From Woeseiaceae bacterium (lineage in GTDB: Bacteria; Pseudomonadota; Gammaproteobacteria; Steroidobacterales; Woeseiaceae): a stretch of DNA of 64,000 bases. The notes under the pieces were generated by a model that was given only the letters and a program-made list of their open reading frames with translations, ran no database searches and was not told the DNA's origin. The stretch spans positions 37,088-101,087 of the forward strand of contig JAHEFD010000005.1 of the NCBI GenBank assembly GCA_024640345.1, read 5' to 3'. This document shows, piece after piece, positions 29,530 to 40,167 of the stretch. Made by a program: the position numbers and the translations under genes. Positions within the stretch are counted from its first letter, which is position 1, and each line of letters opens with the position of its first letter.

Positions 29530-31563
29530 TTAAGCCAGCAGTTCCCTGGCATGCTTTAGTACGTTGGCGACCGTGAATCCGAAGTGCTCAAACAGCTCTT
29601 CCGCTGGTGCCGATGCGCCGAAACGATCGAGACCGATGACCCGGCCTCCGGTGCCAACGTATCGCCACCAGCCGTCGGTCACACCCGCCTCAATCGCTAT
29701 TCTTCTCGTTACACCAGAGGGCAATACCGATTCCCGATAGTCGTCATCCTGCGCATCGAACTGATCCGTCGATGGCATCGATACCACCCTGACTTTCACA
29801 CCATCTGCACCGAGCTTGTCGGCCGCCTCAACGGCGAGAGCAACTTCGGAACCGGTCGCAATAATGATGATGTCAGGCTTGCCCTTGGAGTCTCGCAGCA
29901 CATAGCCGCCACGGCCTATCAGCGCAATCTGTTCGTCACCGCGTGGCTGATGCGGCAATCCCTGCCTCGTCAGTATCAGGCTGGTGGGTCCGTTGCGCCG
30001 TTCGAGCGCGTAGCGCCATGCAACGGCTGTCTCGACCGTGTCGCAGGGCCTCCACACGCTCATATTCGGCATAATGCGCAAGCTCGCCGTATGCTCGACC
30101 GGCTGATGAGTCGGCCCGTCCTCACCGAGACCAATCGAGTCGTGAGTAAAGACCAGGATATTTTGCAGCTCCATCAACGCTGCCATACGCAGTGCGTTTC
30201 TCGAGTAATCCGAGAAAGTCAGAAATGTGCCGGAATACGGAATGATGCCCCCATGCAGGCCGAGACCGTTACACAAGGCCGTCATGCCGAATTCCCGGAC
30301 ACCGAAATAGATATAGTTGCCGGAGGCATCGTCAGCGGTGATAACTGATGAGCCATCATGTTTGGTCAGGTTTGAGCCGGTGAGATCCGCCGAACCGCCG
30401 GCCATTTCCGGCAAAGCCGGCGCAAAAGCATTTAACGCCAGCAATGACGCCTTGCGCGTCGCCATATTGGCGCCCGCGGCAGCGATCGCAGCAACCGCCT
30501 GGTCAGCAAAGTCGGCCCAGTTGGCAGGCAACTCGCCGTTCATTCGACGGGCCAGCTCGGCGGCAAGGTCGGGATGAGCCGACTTATAGCCATCAAATGT
30601 CTCCTGCCATGCCTGCTCGAACGAGTTGCCCCGTTCCAGCCCGCTCCAGGCCACCGCAACATCCTCCGGGATTTCGAAGGGCGGATAATCCCACCCGAGC
30701 TCGACACGGGCAGCCGCGATTTCCTCTGCGCCCAGCGGTGCACCGTGCGTACTCGCGGTACCCCGCTTGTTGGGCGAACCGAATCCGATCACGGTTTTGC
30801 AGCAGATCAGTGAGGGCCGCTCATCGTCGGCCATAGCAGCCTCCATCGCTTTACCTATCGCGATGCTGTCATGACCGTCGACATTGTCGATGACCTGCCA
30901 GCCGTAGGAATCGAAACGTTTCGCGGTATCGTCGGTGAACCACCCGTCGGTCTCACCGTCGATGGAAATACCATTGTCGTCATAAATGCAGATCAGTTTG
31001 CCAAGTTTCAACGTGCCCGCCAGGGAACATGCCTCGTGCGAGATACCCTCCATCAGGCAGCCATCTCCGGCGAAGACCCAGGTCCGATGGTCAACAACGT
31101 CATAGCCATCGCGGTTAAACGACGTCGCGAGCATTTTCTCCGCAAGCGCCATACCGACCGCGTTGGTGATGCCCTGGCCCAGGGGACCGGTTGTGGTTTC
31201 TATAGACAGCTCCGGCTCGCGCTCCGGATGGCCTGCCGTCCGGTAGCCGAATTGTCGAAAATTTCGAATCTCGTCCATCGACAACGGGTAGCCGGTCAAA
31301 TGCAGGACGCTGTATAGCAACATCGAGCCATGGCCGTTCGAAAGAACGAAACGATCCCGGTTCCACCACTCGGGATTTCCCGGATTGTGGATCAGATAGT
31401 CGTTCCACAGCACCTCGGCGATATCGGCCATGCCCATCGGGGCACCCGGATGTCCTGAGTTGGCTGCCTGAACTGCGTCCATGCTGAGTGCGCGAATGGC
31501 ATTCGCAAGCTTGCGCCGGCCGGATCGAGCGGCAATGTCTGAAGAGCTGGTTTTTGCTGACAT
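29530..31563 (-). CDS. tkt: Transketolase
   Basis: 677 residues with the three-domain layout: thiamine-diphosphate binding ([13 protein letters not shown], with the metal-binding DDN in CIYDDNGIS), a central pyrimidine domain ([25 protein letters not shown]) and a C-terminal domain. It moves two-carbon units in the pentose phosphate pathway and supplies precursors for the heptose and Kdo sugars made by other genes here. It heads the tkt-gap-pgk group. The 243 bp upstream hold its promoter and that of the divergent metK. Confidence 0.97.
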   Translation of the reverse strand: MSAKTSSSDIAARSGRRKLANAIRALSMDAVQAANSGHPGAPMGMADIAEVLWNDYLIHNPGNPEWWNRDRFVLSNGHGSMLLYSVLHLTGYPLSMDEIRNFRQFGYRTAGHPEREPELSIETTTGPLGQGITNAVGMALAEKMLATSFNRDGYDVVDHRTWVFAGDGCLMEGISHEACSLAGTLKLGKLICIYDDNGISIDGETDGWFTDDTAKRFDSYGWQVIDNVDGHDSIAIGKAMEAAMADDERPSLICCKTVIGFGSPNKRGTASTHGAPLGAEEIAAARVELGWDYPPFEIPEDVAVAWSGLERGNSFEQAWQETFDGYKSAHPDLAAELARRMNGELPANWADFADQAVAAIAAAGANMATRKASLLALNAFAPALPEMAGGSADLTGSNLTKHDGSSVITADDASGNYIYFGVREFGMTALCNGLGLHGGIIPYSGTFLTFSDYSRNALRMAALMELQNILVFTHDSIGLGEDGPTHQPVEHTASLRIMPNMSVWRPCDTVETAVAWRYALERRNGPTSLILTRQGLPHQPRGDEQIALIGRGGYVLRDSKGKPDIIIIATGSEVALAVEAADKLGADGVKVRVVSMPSTDQFDAQDDDYRESVLPSGVTRRIAIEAGVTDGWWRYVGTGGRVIGLDRFGASAPAEELFEHFGFTVANVLKHARELLA

Positions 31564-31806
31564 GTGTTCTTATTAACCGTGGGTTGTGGACCATTACGGC
31601 CGGTTTTTGTCGCTGTCTTTAAGGGCAATCTGGGGAAGAACGGTCGCCCCTGAAGCCGCGCATTTTCCCTGTTTCGACCCACAGTCGCAAGTTGTACGGC
31701 AACGAATCGGTCGCTGTAACAAATCGTTACGATTGCGGCGTGGTGTGAAACCCGCTCATTACGGTACAATCCCGGGTCCGCATTAATATATAAGTCGAAA
31801 ATTCAA

Positions 31807-32967
31807 ATGAGCCATTCTTTTTTGTTCACCTCGGAATCTGTCTCCGAGGGCCACCCAGACAAGATTTCAGACCAGATCTCCGACGCTGTACTTGACGCGA
31901 TCATCGCGCAGGACAGCAACGCGAGGGTCGCCTGCGAGACCATGGTCAAGACCGGCATGGTGATCGTTGCGGGGGAAGTCACCACTTCCGCGTGGGTCGA
32001 CATCGAACAACTGGCACGCGACACGATCCTCGAAATCGGATACGACGACTCGAGAATGGGCTTCGACGGTGCCTCTTGCGCTGTCCTGAATGCGCTCGGC
32101 AAACAGTCGCCGGATATCGCCCAGGGCGTCGATCGTGACAGCCCCGAGTCTCAGGGCGCGGGCGACCAGGGCCTCATGTTCGGTTATGCAACCAACGAAA
32201 CAGACATATTGATGCCGGCACCGATCGCCTACTCTCACGATCTCGTCAGGCGGCAGGCCGAGATTCGCAAATCCGGCGTGCTGCCATGGCTCCGGCCCGA
32301 TGCAAAGAGCCAGGTGACTTTCGTGTACGAAAACAACAAACCCGTCGGGATCGACGCGGTCGTGTTATCGACGCAGCATGACCCGGATATCGAGCTGGCG
32401 GCGCTTCGCGAGGCCGTCATGGACGAAATCATCAAGCCCGTGTTGCCCGCTGAGTGGATCAGCAAAAATACGCAATATCACATCAACCCGACCGGCCGAT
32501 TCGAAATTGGCGGACCGATGGGTGATTGTGGACTGACCGGACGCAAGATCATCGTCGACACCTATGGTGGCGCAGCACGGCACGGTGGTGGCGCGTTTTC
32601 AGGCAAGGATCCGTCAAAAGTCGATCGATCCGCCGCCTACGCCTGCCGTTATGTGGCCAAGAACATTGTCGCGGCAGGATTGGCAGACCGCTGTGAAGTG
32701 CAGGTTTCCTATGCCATCGGCGTTGCCGAACCCACATCAATCAGCGTGCATACCTTTGGCACTGGCAAGATAAGCGAGGCAGAGTTGACTGTGCTCATTC
32801 GTGAGCATTTCGACTTGAGGCCATACGGCATCCTGAAAATGCTTGACCTGCTGCGGCCCATCTACAAGCCAACTGCAGCCTACGGGGCATTCGGCCGGGA
32901 GGACCTGGACCTGAGCTGGGAACGAACGGACAAAGCTGATGCACTTCGCGGATCCGCCGCCGCCTGA
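31807..32967 (+). CDS. metK: S-adenosylmethionine synthetase
   Basis: 386 residues with the family motifs [35 protein letters not shown] and [19 protein letters not shown], which hold ATP, methionine and the two Mg2+. It makes SAM from methionine and ATP, producing PPi plus phosphate. ahcY follows after 25 bp. The upstream leader has a TACAAT at about 31763-31768 as candidate -10 and an inverted repeat GTAAC-AAATC-GTTAC at 31716-31730. I see no known SAM riboswitch. Confidence 0.97.
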   Translation: MSHSFLFTSESVSEGHPDKISDQISDAVLDAIIAQDSNARVACETMVKTGMVIVAGEVTTSAWVDIEQLARDTILEIGYDDSRMGFDGASCAVLNALGKQSPDIAQGVDRDSPESQGAGDQGLMFGYATNETDILMPAPIAYSHDLVRRQAEIRKSGVLPWLRPDAKSQVTFVYENNKPVGIDAVVLSTQHDPDIELAALREAVMDEIIKPVLPAEWISKNTQYHINPTGRFEIGGPMGDCGLTGRKIIVDTYGGAARHGGGAFSGKDPSKVDRSAAYACRYVAKNIVAAGLADRCEVQVSYAIGVAEPTSISVHTFGTGKISEAELTVLIREHFDLRPYGILKMLDLLRPIYKPTAAYGAFGREDLDLSWERTDKADALRGSAAA

Positions 32968-32992
32968 ATTACGATTTATTAAGGAGAACACG

Positions 32993-34306
32993 ATGAGCAG
33001 CGAAGCCGTTGCCCTGACCAAGCAGGATTACAAAGTTGCCGATATTTCACTTGCTGCATGGGGCCGCAAGGAAATTTCGATTGCCGAAACTGAAATGCCG
33101 GGATTGATGGCCCTGCGGGAGGAATACCGCGACCAGAAACCTCTCGATGGCGTGCGCCTGACGGGCTGCCTGCACATGACGATCCAGACCGCGGTCCTGA
33201 TCGAGACGCTTGCCGAACTCGGTGCCGACATACGCTGGTCGTCATGCAATATTTTCTCGACCCAGGATCACGCAGCAGCCGCGATTGCGGCCGCCGGAGT
33301 ACCCGTATTCGCCTGGAAAGGTGAAACGGAAGATGAGTACTGGTGGTGCGTCGAACAGACCATCAATGGACCGGACGGCTGGCAACCGAACATGATCCTC
33401 GATGATGGCGGCGACCTGACGATGGTCCTGCATGAAAAGCACCCGGAAATCATGAAAGGCGTGAAGGGCCTTTCCGAAGAAACCACGACGGGTGTCAAAC
33501 GGCTCTATGACATGATGAAAGACGGCAGCCTGGCCTGCCCCGCTTTTAATGTGAATGATTCGGTAACCAAGTCGAAGTTCGACAACCTCTACGGCTGTCG
33601 CGAATCGCTCGTCGATGGCATCAAGCGTGCCACCGATGTGATGATTGCCGGCAAGATCGCGATTGTTTGTGGGTTCGGCGACGTGGGCAAAGGTTCTGCG
33701 CAGTCATTGCGCGGACTGGGAGCCACGGTCTGGGTGACTGAAATTGATCCGATCAACGCATTGCAAGCTGCGATGGAAGGCTACCGCGTCGTCATATTCG
33801 ACGAGGTTTGTGACCAGGCCGATATCGTTGTTACCGCAACCGGAAACTACCACGTGGTTAGCGGCCCGCAGATGGAGCGCATGAAAGACCAGGCGATTAT
33901 CTGCAATATCGGTCACTTCGATAACGAGATCGACGTCGCCTATCTGCATAAATTCGAGTGGGATAACATCAAACCCCAGGTCGATCACATTATTTTCCCG
34001 GATGGCAAGCGCATCATTCTGCTGGCCGAAGGACGATTGGTGAACCTGGGCTGCGGCACCGGGCACCCGAGTTTCGTCATGTCCAATTCGTTCACGAACC
34101 AGGTCCTCGCACAAATTGAATTGTGGCAGCATGGCGAGAACTACGAGGACAAGGTTTACGTATTGCCGAAAAACCTGGATGAAAAAGTTGCGCGGCTGCA
34201 TCTCGGCCGCATCGGCGCTAAAATCACTGAGCTGTCAGACGAGCAAGCCAAGTATATCGGCGTCCCTAAAGAAGGGCCGTACAAATCTGACCATTATCGT
34301 TATTAA
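32993..34306 (+). CDS. ahcY: Adenosylhomocysteinase
   Basis: 437 residues from the ATG at 32993, set by AAGGAG seven bases upstream. An in-frame ATG 54 bp earlier lies inside metK. The NAD+ motif is [15 protein letters not shown] and the C-terminus [10 protein letters not shown] is the highly conserved tail that reaches the neighbouring NAD+ site. The enzyme splits S-adenosylhomocysteine into homocysteine and adenosine, clearing the by-product of SAM-dependent methylation. It is paired with metK. The metF gene that often follows is not here. A hairpin comes 11 bp after its stop. Confidence 0.97.
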   Translation: MSSEAVALTKQDYKVADISLAAWGRKEISIAETEMPGLMALREEYRDQKPLDGVRLTGCLHMTIQTAVLIETLAELGADIRWSSCNIFSTQDHAAAAIAAAGVPVFAWKGETEDEYWWCVEQTINGPDGWQPNMILDDGGDLTMVLHEKHPEIMKGVKGLSEETTTGVKRLYDMMKDGSLACPAFNVNDSVTKSKFDNLYGCRESLVDGIKRATDVMIAGKIAIVCGFGDVGKGSAQSLRGLGATVWVTEIDPINALQAAMEGYRVVIFDEVCDQADIVVTATGNYHVVSGPQMERMKDQAIICNIGHFDNEIDVAYLHKFEWDNIKPQVDHIIFPDGKRIILLAEGRLVNLGCGTGHPSFVMSNSFTNQVLAQIELWQHGENYEDKVYVLPKNLDEKVARLHLGRIGAKITELSDEQAKYIGVPKEGPYKSDHYRY

Positions 34307-34317
34307 TCTTGCCTAAC

Positions 34318-34345
34318 CAGGTTGTGGGCGTTTGCCCACAACCTG
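34318..34345. other. Perfect 12-bp inverted repeat after ahcY
   Basis: CAGGTTGTGGGC (34318-34329), loop GTTT, GCCCACAACCTG (34334-34345). It starts 11 bp after the ahcY stop. No T-run follows, so it is not a canonical terminator. It lies in the leader of cpdA if that gene starts at 34381. Confidence 0.72.
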
Positions 34346-34380
34346 CAAGCCAGGAGATTCGCAACATTCAGACGTCGTCC

Positions 34381-35139
34381 GTGCCTGTCCGGGTTCTGCA
34401 TGTCACAGACCCGCATCTGTTTGCCGGCACGGACTCGAGCCTGCGCGGCACAGTCACCGACTCAACTCTCAAAGCCGTCCTCGAGCACTATCGACAATCC
34501 GGCTGGACTGCCGACCTGGTCGCCATGACCGGTGACGTGATCCAGGACGACACGGCTGAGGCTTATGATCGCTTTACTGCACTGATGGAACCGCTCGGCC
34601 TGCCAATCTATGGCGTGCCGGGAAATCATGACGTGCGCTCGCTGATGCAGAAGGCGTTTTCCCGGCCGATGTTTCATTATTGCGAGTCCGTAACCAGTGG
34701 CAACTGGTTGATTACCGGCATTGACAGTTGCCTGCACGGGGATGCCGGCGGTCGGATCAGCGACCAGGAACTGGACCGGCTGGAGGCAATCCTGGAGGGC
34801 ACGAAGGCAGAGCATGTTGCGATCTGCCTGCATCACCCGCCCCTCCCGATGGACAGCAAGTGGCTGGACCAGGTCGGACTGAAAAATGCCAGGAACTTCC
34901 TGAATCTGATCGCCCGCTACGGAAAAGTACGCGCGACCTTGTTCGGTCACGTACACCAGGAATTTGACCAGTCATATGACTCGATTCGAATCATAGGCAC
35001 ACCGTCTACCTGCCGGCAATTCAAACCGGGTAGCGATGATTTTGCGCTCGATGAAAAACCGCCGGCATATCGCCGGGTCGAATTGCTCCCCGATGGAAGC
35101 GTCGAATCCGAACTGATCTGGGTAAACTGCGAGGAATGA
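34381..35139 (+). CDS. cpdA: 3',5'-cyclic-nucleotide phosphodiesterase CpdA
   Basis: 252 residues from the GTG at 34381, which gives MPVRVLHVTDPHLF. A TTG at 34309 would put the hairpin inside the coding part and is less likely, and no good ribosome-binding site marks either. All class-III metallophosphoesterase motifs are present: DPH, GDVIQDD, GNHD, CLHHPP and GHVHQEFD. These hold two metals and hydrolyse cyclic AMP. It ends with an overlap against the TraB-family gene. Confidence 0.87.
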   Translation: MPVRVLHVTDPHLFAGTDSSLRGTVTDSTLKAVLEHYRQSGWTADLVAMTGDVIQDDTAEAYDRFTALMEPLGLPIYGVPGNHDVRSLMQKAFSRPMFHYCESVTSGNWLITGIDSCLHGDAGGRISDQELDRLEAILEGTKAEHVAICLHHPPLPMDSKWLDQVGLKNARNFLNLIARYGKVRATLFGHVHQEFDQSYDSIRIIGTPSTCRQFKPGSDDFALDEKPPAYRRVELLPDGSVESELIWVNCEE

Positions 35140-35141
35140 CG

Positions 35142-36053
35142 ATGCGCTTCGGACAGCTGGCCGGAATGGTCCTGATTTTTGCCCTCGCGTCGACTGGCAC
35201 ATCGTTTGCTGCCGACGGAGCGCACCCGCTGTCAATGTGGCAGGTCGAGGGGCTGCAAAACCGCGTTTACCTGCTGGGTTCGATTCATTTGCTGCGCGAA
35301 AAAGATCACCCGATTCCGTCCGCAATCTACGATGCTTATGAAGATGCAGACACATTGATCATGGAACTCGACATGGACGATGTGGATCCGGTGGCGACCC
35401 AGGCGATGACCGTTGAACTCGGGCTGATACAGGACGACCGCACGCTGGCAGACCTGCTTGGACCGGAAACGTATGCCGAAGCCGAGGCACTGGCCCTCGA
35501 GACAGAAATTCCGCTGAATCTTCTGCAACGTGCCGAGCCCTGGTACGCGGCAATGAACGTCGAACTCATGTTGTTGATGCGAATGGGCTTCAATCCCGAG
35601 CTTGGCGTCGAGACACACCTGATGGAAATGGCTAAAAGAGACCAGAAGGAAATTCTGGGCTTTGAAACGATGCGCCAGCAGCTGGAGTTCCTCGACGGGC
35701 TCTCCCCGGAGGCCCAAAAAGAGATGCTCATGCAGGCGTTGTCCGAAGGCAGCGCCATGCTGGAACTCATGGATACCATGATAGAAGCCTGGCGGAATGG
35801 CGATACCAGGTTCCTGGAAGAAAACCTGCTCACCGATATGCAGGACTACCCGGAACTGAACCAGGTTATCGTCGTCGAGAGAAACCTCGATTGGACGGCA
35901 CAGATAGAAGACCTGCTCGACGACGATATCGACTACCTGATTATTGTTGGCACCTTGCACCTGGTCGGTGAAGAAGGGGTTCCGGAATTACTTGCCGGGC
36001 GGGGCTACAAAGTAACCCAGCTACAACAAAAAGCGAACCAGGCCGGACTCTAG
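35142..36053 (+). CDS. TraB/GumN family periplasmic protein
   Basis: 303 residues from the ATG at 35142, chosen because GAGGA stands seven bases before it. The ATG at 35136 overlaps the cpdA stop and has no room for that site. A signal peptide (about 5-23, ending SFA) exports it. The paired family motifs GSIHLL near residue 46 and [11 protein letters not shown] near 268 supply the conserved Gly-x-x-His residues of the TIKI/TraB metalloprotease-like fold. The cellular role in bacteria is not known. It is convergent with the rubredoxin gene, sharing the stop bases CTAG. Confidence 0.9.
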   Translation: MRFGQLAGMVLIFALASTGTSFAADGAHPLSMWQVEGLQNRVYLLGSIHLLREKDHPIPSAIYDAYEDADTLIMELDMDDVDPVATQAMTVELGLIQDDRTLADLLGPETYAEAEALALETEIPLNLLQRAEPWYAAMNVELMLLMRMGFNPELGVETHLMEMAKRDQKEILGFETMRQQLEFLDGLSPEAQKEMLMQALSEGSAMLELMDTMIEAWRNGDTRFLEENLLTDMQDYPELNQVIVVERNLDWTAQIEDLLDDDIDYLIIVGTLHLVGEEGVPELLAGRGYKVTQLQQKANQAGL

Positions 36054-36214
36054 ACTTCGACCATCTCGAAATCTTCCTTTCCGGCACCGCAATCGGGGCA
36101 ACGCCAGGAAAGGGGTACGTCATTCCAGCGCGTTCCGGGGGGAATTCCCGCTTCAGGGTCGCCCTCCTCCTCGCTGAAAATAAATCCGCAGATAAGGCAC
36201 ATGTAGGTTTTCAT
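36050..36214 (-). CDS. Rubredoxin
   Basis: A short gene of 54 codons, easily overlooked. The product begins [18 protein letters not shown] and carries the two iron-binding pairs CLICG (6-10) and CPDCG (39-43), spaced as in rubredoxins. A single iron is held by the four cysteines, and the protein carries electrons in the cytoplasm. The partner is unknown, with no alkane hydroxylase or rubredoxin reductase in the window. It is divergent from hemL across 95 bp and overlaps the TraB-family stop by four bases. Confidence 0.93.
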   Translation of the reverse strand: MKTYMCLICGFIFSEEEGDPEAGIPPGTRWNDVPLSWRCPDCGAGKEDFEMVEV

Positions 36215-36309
36215 GGCACCCAGTTTGCACCAGCGGTTGAAATGGCACCATAGGGTTTTCGACGTATGCGCAAATCTGTAGCATGCAATCCCCGGAAACG
36301 AGGATTGGC

Positions 36310-37581
36310 ATGAGTTATTTTACCGAAGCAAAGAAATCGATCGCCGGGGGCGTCAACTCGCCGGTGCGGGCATTCGCGGGAGTCGGTGGCGAACCGGTCT
36401 TCATGAAACGGGCCCACGGTGCATGGCTGGAGACAGAGGATGGCCGCCAGCTGATCGACTATGTCGGATCCTGGGGACCGATGATCCTCGGCCACGGCCA
36501 TCCGGCGGTCATCGACGCAATAACACGTGCGGCCGCTGACGGTGTCAGCTTCGGCGCCCCGTCCCTGGTCGAAACCCGTCTCGCAGAAAAGGTGCGGCAA
36601 TTTATGCCGTCGCTAGAGCGGGTACGCATGGTGAGCTCGGGAACCGAGGCCACGATGAGCGCGATCAGGCTGGCACGCGGCTTTACGGCACGGGACAAAA
36701 TTGTCAAGTTCGAGGGCTGCTACCACGGTCACTCTGACTCGTTGTTGATCAAGGCGGGTTCCGGCGCATTAACGCTTGGCGTACCCAGCTCCCCCGGCGT
36801 GCCGGCAGGGCTTGCTGAACACACCATTACGCTGCCATACAACGATATTAAAAGTGTCGAAAAAGCGTTCAGCGAGCTGGGTAACGAAATTGCCTGCGTT
36901 ATTGTCGAACCGATCGCCGGCAACATGAACATGGTTCCGCCCGTCGACGGATTCCTGGAATCCCTGCGCAGCTTGTGCACCGGTGCCGGAGCAATATTGA
37001 TTCTCGATGAAGTAATGACCGGGTTTCGCGTGGCGCGCGGCGGTGCTCAGTCGATTTACGAGATCACGCCTGACCTCACAACCATCGGCAAGGTCGTTGG
37101 TGGCGGCCTGCCTGCCGCCGCATTCGGCGGACGAGCCGACATTATGGCGAAGCTCGCGCCGGACGGACCGGTCTACCAGGCGGGAACCCTCTCCGGTAAC
37201 CCCCTCGCGATGGCCGCCGGACTCGCCACACTGGAGCAACTGGAGAAGCCTGGTTTTTACAAGGCGCTGGCCTCGCGTACGCTTGAATTGACCCAGGGTC
37301 TCGCGGCAGCAGCGGCCGACGCCGGCATTCCGCTTGCTGTCGAATCTGCAGGTGGCATGTTTGGATTCATATTCACCGACGATGGGCCTGTAAGAAGTTT
37401 CTCACAGGTAGCCGCGGCCGATGTCGAACGGTTCAAAAAGTTCTTCCATGGCATGCTTGATCGCGGTGTTTACCTCGCACCATCGGCTTTCGAGGCGGGC
37501 TTTGTATCGGCCGCGCACGGCGACGAGGAAATCGAGAAGACACTTGATGCGGCCAGATCGGTCTTCGAATCACTAGCCTGA
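36310..37581 (+). CDS. hemL: Glutamate-1-semialdehyde 2,1-aminomutase
   Basis: 423 residues from the ATG at 36310 (preceded by GAGG). An ATG 27 bp upstream is open but lacks a site. It is a class-III PLP enzyme with Lys261 in [12 protein letters not shown] as Schiff-base residue and LDEVMTGFR (232-240) before it. It makes 5-aminolevulinate, the start of heme and siroheme, by the glutamyl-tRNA route. Heme is needed by the cytochrome bc1 complex at 2.7-5.3 kb. The thiamine gene thiE, often found beside hemL, is absent. Confidence 0.96.
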   Translation: MSYFTEAKKSIAGGVNSPVRAFAGVGGEPVFMKRAHGAWLETEDGRQLIDYVGSWGPMILGHGHPAVIDAITRAAADGVSFGAPSLVETRLAEKVRQFMPSLERVRMVSSGTEATMSAIRLARGFTARDKIVKFEGCYHGHSDSLLIKAGSGALTLGVPSSPGVPAGLAEHTITLPYNDIKSVEKAFSELGNEIACVIVEPIAGNMNMVPPVDGFLESLRSLCTGAGAILILDEVMTGFRVARGGAQSIYEITPDLTTIGKVVGGGLPAAAFGGRADIMAKLAPDGPVYQAGTLSGNPLAMAAGLATLEQLEKPGFYKALASRTLELTQGLAAAAADAGIPLAVESAGGMFGFIFTDDGPVRSFSQVAAADVERFKKFFHGMLDRGVYLAPSAFEAGFVSAAHGDEEIEKTLDAARSVFESLA

Positions 37582-37589
37582 ATAAAGCA

Positions 37590-38162
37590 TCAGGATCGAA
37601 CTGAATCCAGCACCTCGCTCAGCATTTCGAGACGCACTATCGGATCGTCAGCTTCCAGGCATGATTGTTTTTGTTCCGGCGAAATCGGCAATATTTCGGA
37701 AAACCGGTAGCCAACCCAGACGGCATCGTCGTAGTGTTTGTCGAGCGTCTCATAAAGCCGTCCGAGGTCATCAAGCACGCCACGCAGGATTTTCGCCAGT
37801 GGCCGAAAATTTTCAGGCAATGCGCGCGTGACTTCCTTCGGCAGCAGTTCGACTTCAGCGATCGCCAGGCCATCGGATTGACGCCTGCTTGAAATCAGCC
37901 TGAATCGTTCCCCGCCCGTCGCCGTAATACCCAGCAAGCCATCGCTGCCCTGATACCAATCGGTAATTGTGGCGAGCGTGCCAATGTTATAGGTATCAGA
38001 TGGCCCGGTTTCGCTGCCATTTCGAATCAGTAATACGCCAAAAGGACTTTCTTCTTTCACGCATCGGCTGACCATATCGATATAACGCTGCTCGAAAATT
38101 CTGAGCGGCAATGGTCCACCCGGATAAAGTACCGTGCGCAGGGGGAAAAGAGGAATCTCCAT
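37590..38162 (-). CDS. Lon N-terminal substrate-binding-domain protein
   Basis: 190 residues made of one Lon N-terminal (PUA-like) domain with no ATPase or protease part. The start EIPLFPLRTVLYPGGPLPLRIFEQRY is the clear signature. The protein is full length for this stand-alone family. Its function is unknown, and binding of unfolded segments is only inferred from Lon. It is convergent with hemL (8 bp apart) and 28 bp downstream of mpl. Confidence 0.9.
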   Translation of the reverse strand: MEIPLFPLRTVLYPGGPLPLRIFEQRYIDMVSRCVKEESPFGVLLIRNGSETGPSDTYNIGTLATITDWYQGSDGLLGITATGGERFRLISSRRQSDGLAIAEVELLPKEVTRALPENFRPLAKILRGVLDDLGRLYETLDKHYDDAVWVGYRFSEILPISPEQKQSCLEADDPIVRLEMLSEVLDSVRS

Positions 38163-38190
38163 AAGTTGATTATATAAGTCGCGAATCGAA

Positions 38191-39567
38191 TCAGGAGGAC
38201 GTGGCGCGCCTTTTCTGCAACTCCATCGTCAGTTTTTGTCTCGCCGCACCGAAACCACCATTACTCATGAATACGAGCTGATCGCCCGCGAGCAATTTCC
38301 CGGCCATGGCCGAAACGAGTTCGTCATAGTCAGTGCAGATCGTCAGCCGCTTGCCCAGTGATGCCAGGCCCGCATCGAACTGGGCATCCATTCCCTCCGG
38401 GCGAAAGACGAACATAAGGTCAGCCCCGTCAAGCGAAGCCGCCAGGGAGTCCTTGTGAACTCCCATTTTCATCGTGTTAGACCGCGGCTCCAGCGCCACG
38501 ACAATTCTTTGTCCCGGGAAGCGTTTCTTCAGTCCGTCGATCGTGCGTCGAATCGCGGTGGGGTGATGCGCAAAGTCATCATAAATCGCGATGTCGGATA
38601 CCGTACCTGTTCTCTCCATGCGCCTTTTGACGCCGTCGAACCTGGAAAGCGCGTCCACTGCCCGGGCGACGGTGACGCCCGCCGACTGCGACGCTGCGAC
38701 GGCTGCCAGCGCATTTTCAAGGTTGTGCACCCCTCCCAGCTTCCATGAAGATTCTGCACTGCTCCCTGATGCGTGGGATACCTGTATGCGGCGCTGTCCG
38801 ATGTCGGTGAATTTCGCACGCCAGTCACCATCATCCCTGGCGCTGAATCTCTCGACAGCCGTCCAGCACCCCTGTTCGATGATCCTGGCGACATTGTCGT
38901 CATCCCCGTTAATGATGACGCGGCCGTTGCCGGGCACCGTTCTCATCAGCTGGTGAAATTGCCACAGTATGGCGTCGATATCCTTGTAGATATCGGCGTG
39001 ATCGAATTCAAGGTTATTGATCACCAGCGTCTGTGGCCGGTAGTGGACAAACTTGGCGCGTTTGTCGAAAAAGGCCGTGTCGTATTCATCGGCTTCAACG
39101 ACAAAGAACTCTGACTCACCGAAACGAGCCGACATATCAAAGTTGACAGGAATACCGCCTATCAGGAATCCGGGCGCCAGGCCTGCGTCCTCGAGGATCC
39201 AGGCAAGCATGCTCGATGTCGTTGTCTTGCCGTGTGTACCTGAAACCGCCATGACATGTCGCTTGTGCAACACGTGCTCAGACAACCACTGTGGTCCGGA
39301 ACAGTATGGAATCCGTCGGTCGAGCATCGCCTCTACCACCGGATTGCCGCGCGTCATCGCATTGCCTACGACGACATAGTCCGGGACCACATCCAGTTGT
39401 GAGGGTTCGTAACCTTCGGTGATGTCGATACCGAGATTGCCGAGCTGCGTGCTCATTGGCGGATAGACGTTGGCATCGCAACCGGTGACTCGATGACCGG
39501 CGGCCCGGGCGAGTGCGGCGACCCCGCCCATGAATGTTCCACAAATTCCGAGAATATGAATGTGCAA
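38191..39567 (-). CDS. mpl: UDP-N-acetylmuramate:L-Ala-gamma-D-Glu-meso-DAP ligase
   Basis: 458 residues, a Mur-ligase relative with ATP loop SGTHGKTTT at 109-117, central NLEFDHADIY and the C-terminal Mur ligase domain. Mpl joins the recovered tripeptide from old peptidoglycan to UDP-MurNAc and so belongs to cell-wall recycling. The start MHIHILGICGTFMGGVA is the family's and distinguishes it from MurC (ILGICG rather than FVGIGG). The fellow recycling enzyme Slt is at 59.8 kb. The start is 9 bp from the end of the membrane-protein gene upstream. Confidence 0.95.
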   Translation of the reverse strand: MHIHILGICGTFMGGVAALARAAGHRVTGCDANVYPPMSTQLGNLGIDITEGYEPSQLDVVPDYVVVGNAMTRGNPVVEAMLDRRIPYCSGPQWLSEHVLHKRHVMAVSGTHGKTTTSSMLAWILEDAGLAPGFLIGGIPVNFDMSARFGESEFFVVEADEYDTAFFDKRAKFVHYRPQTLVINNLEFDHADIYKDIDAILWQFHQLMRTVPGNGRVIINGDDDNVARIIEQGCWTAVERFSARDDGDWRAKFTDIGQRRIQVSHASGSSAESSWKLGGVHNLENALAAVAASQSAGVTVARAVDALSRFDGVKRRMERTGTVSDIAIYDDFAHHPTAIRRTIDGLKKRFPGQRIVVALEPRSNTMKMGVHKDSLAASLDGADLMFVFRPEGMDAQFDAGLASLGKRLTICTDYDELVSAMAGKLLAGDQLVFMSNGGFGAARQKLTMELQKRRATSS

Positions 39568-39576
39568 AGTGGAACC

Positions 39577-40050
39577 TCAGTTTGCAGCCGATCCGAGCAA
39601 TGCGCGATAAGCCACGTATTGCATGATGAAGATGGTCATGGCGATCGCGATGCCTAAATACCAGTGTCGTTCGATTGCTCGCGCAATGATATGGCCCTTG
39701 ACCGGGATCTTCCAGATCTCAATCAGCCAGGCGATGATAAACGTCAGGTTGATACTCAGGAACGGACCCAGGAATACCTGGGCGGCCACCTGGGAGATCG
39801 ACAGGAGTGAGCCGCAGGCCATGATCGAGGAAATGGTCGGCAGAAGGCGATTCGCGCGACCATTAACGAGCAGCACGAGCCAGTAGAGAACGTAGCTCGA
39901 TATGGTCATCAGAAACGACAGGCCGAGGTCGCTGTTTCCGGATTCTCCAACCAGGACTGCCGAACAAAAGAATGAGAGCAGTAACAGGCCAATAGCGAAC
40001 GCCAGAACGGTTACGGAAGCCGGAACATTTTCCGGGCCCTTTCGCAACAT
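39577..40050 (-). CDS. Unknown small multi-helix membrane protein
   Basis: 157 residues from the ATG at 40050, with about five predicted membrane segments (near 12-34, 43-62, 70-92, 96-116 and 130-150). I do not recognise the family with confidence. The first residues LRKGPENVP look like the inner part of a longer N-terminus. The frame stays open 54 bp further, giving LQYLLRTFIDII from a CTG at 40086, but no standard start codon or ribosome-binding site is there. The gene ends 9 bp before mpl, suggesting co-transcription, and its promoter must lie in the gap to the divergent rnd. Confidence 0.75.
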   Translation of the reverse strand: MLRKGPENVPASVTVLAFAIGLLLLSFFCSAVLVGESGNSDLGLSFLMTISSYVLYWLVLLVNGRANRLLPTISSIMACGSLLSISQVAAQVFLGPFLSINLTFIIAWLIEIWKIPVKGHIIARAIERHWYLGIAIAMTIFIMQYVAYRALLGSAAN

Positions 40051-40167
40051 GATGATGTCGATGAATGTTCTGAGAAGATATTGCAGGGTTCTGTCACAAT
40101 AGTGCTATGTCCTGCGACAATCATCTCACGTTCGTTCCCTTAACCGAAATCCCCGCCCAGTCTTCCA

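Noticed and set aside
31564..32992. SAM or SAH riboswitch near metK or ahcY
   Set aside because: The metK-ahcY gap is only 25 bp, and the metK leader lacks the conserved stems of SAM-II, SAM-I or SAH riboswitches as I know them.
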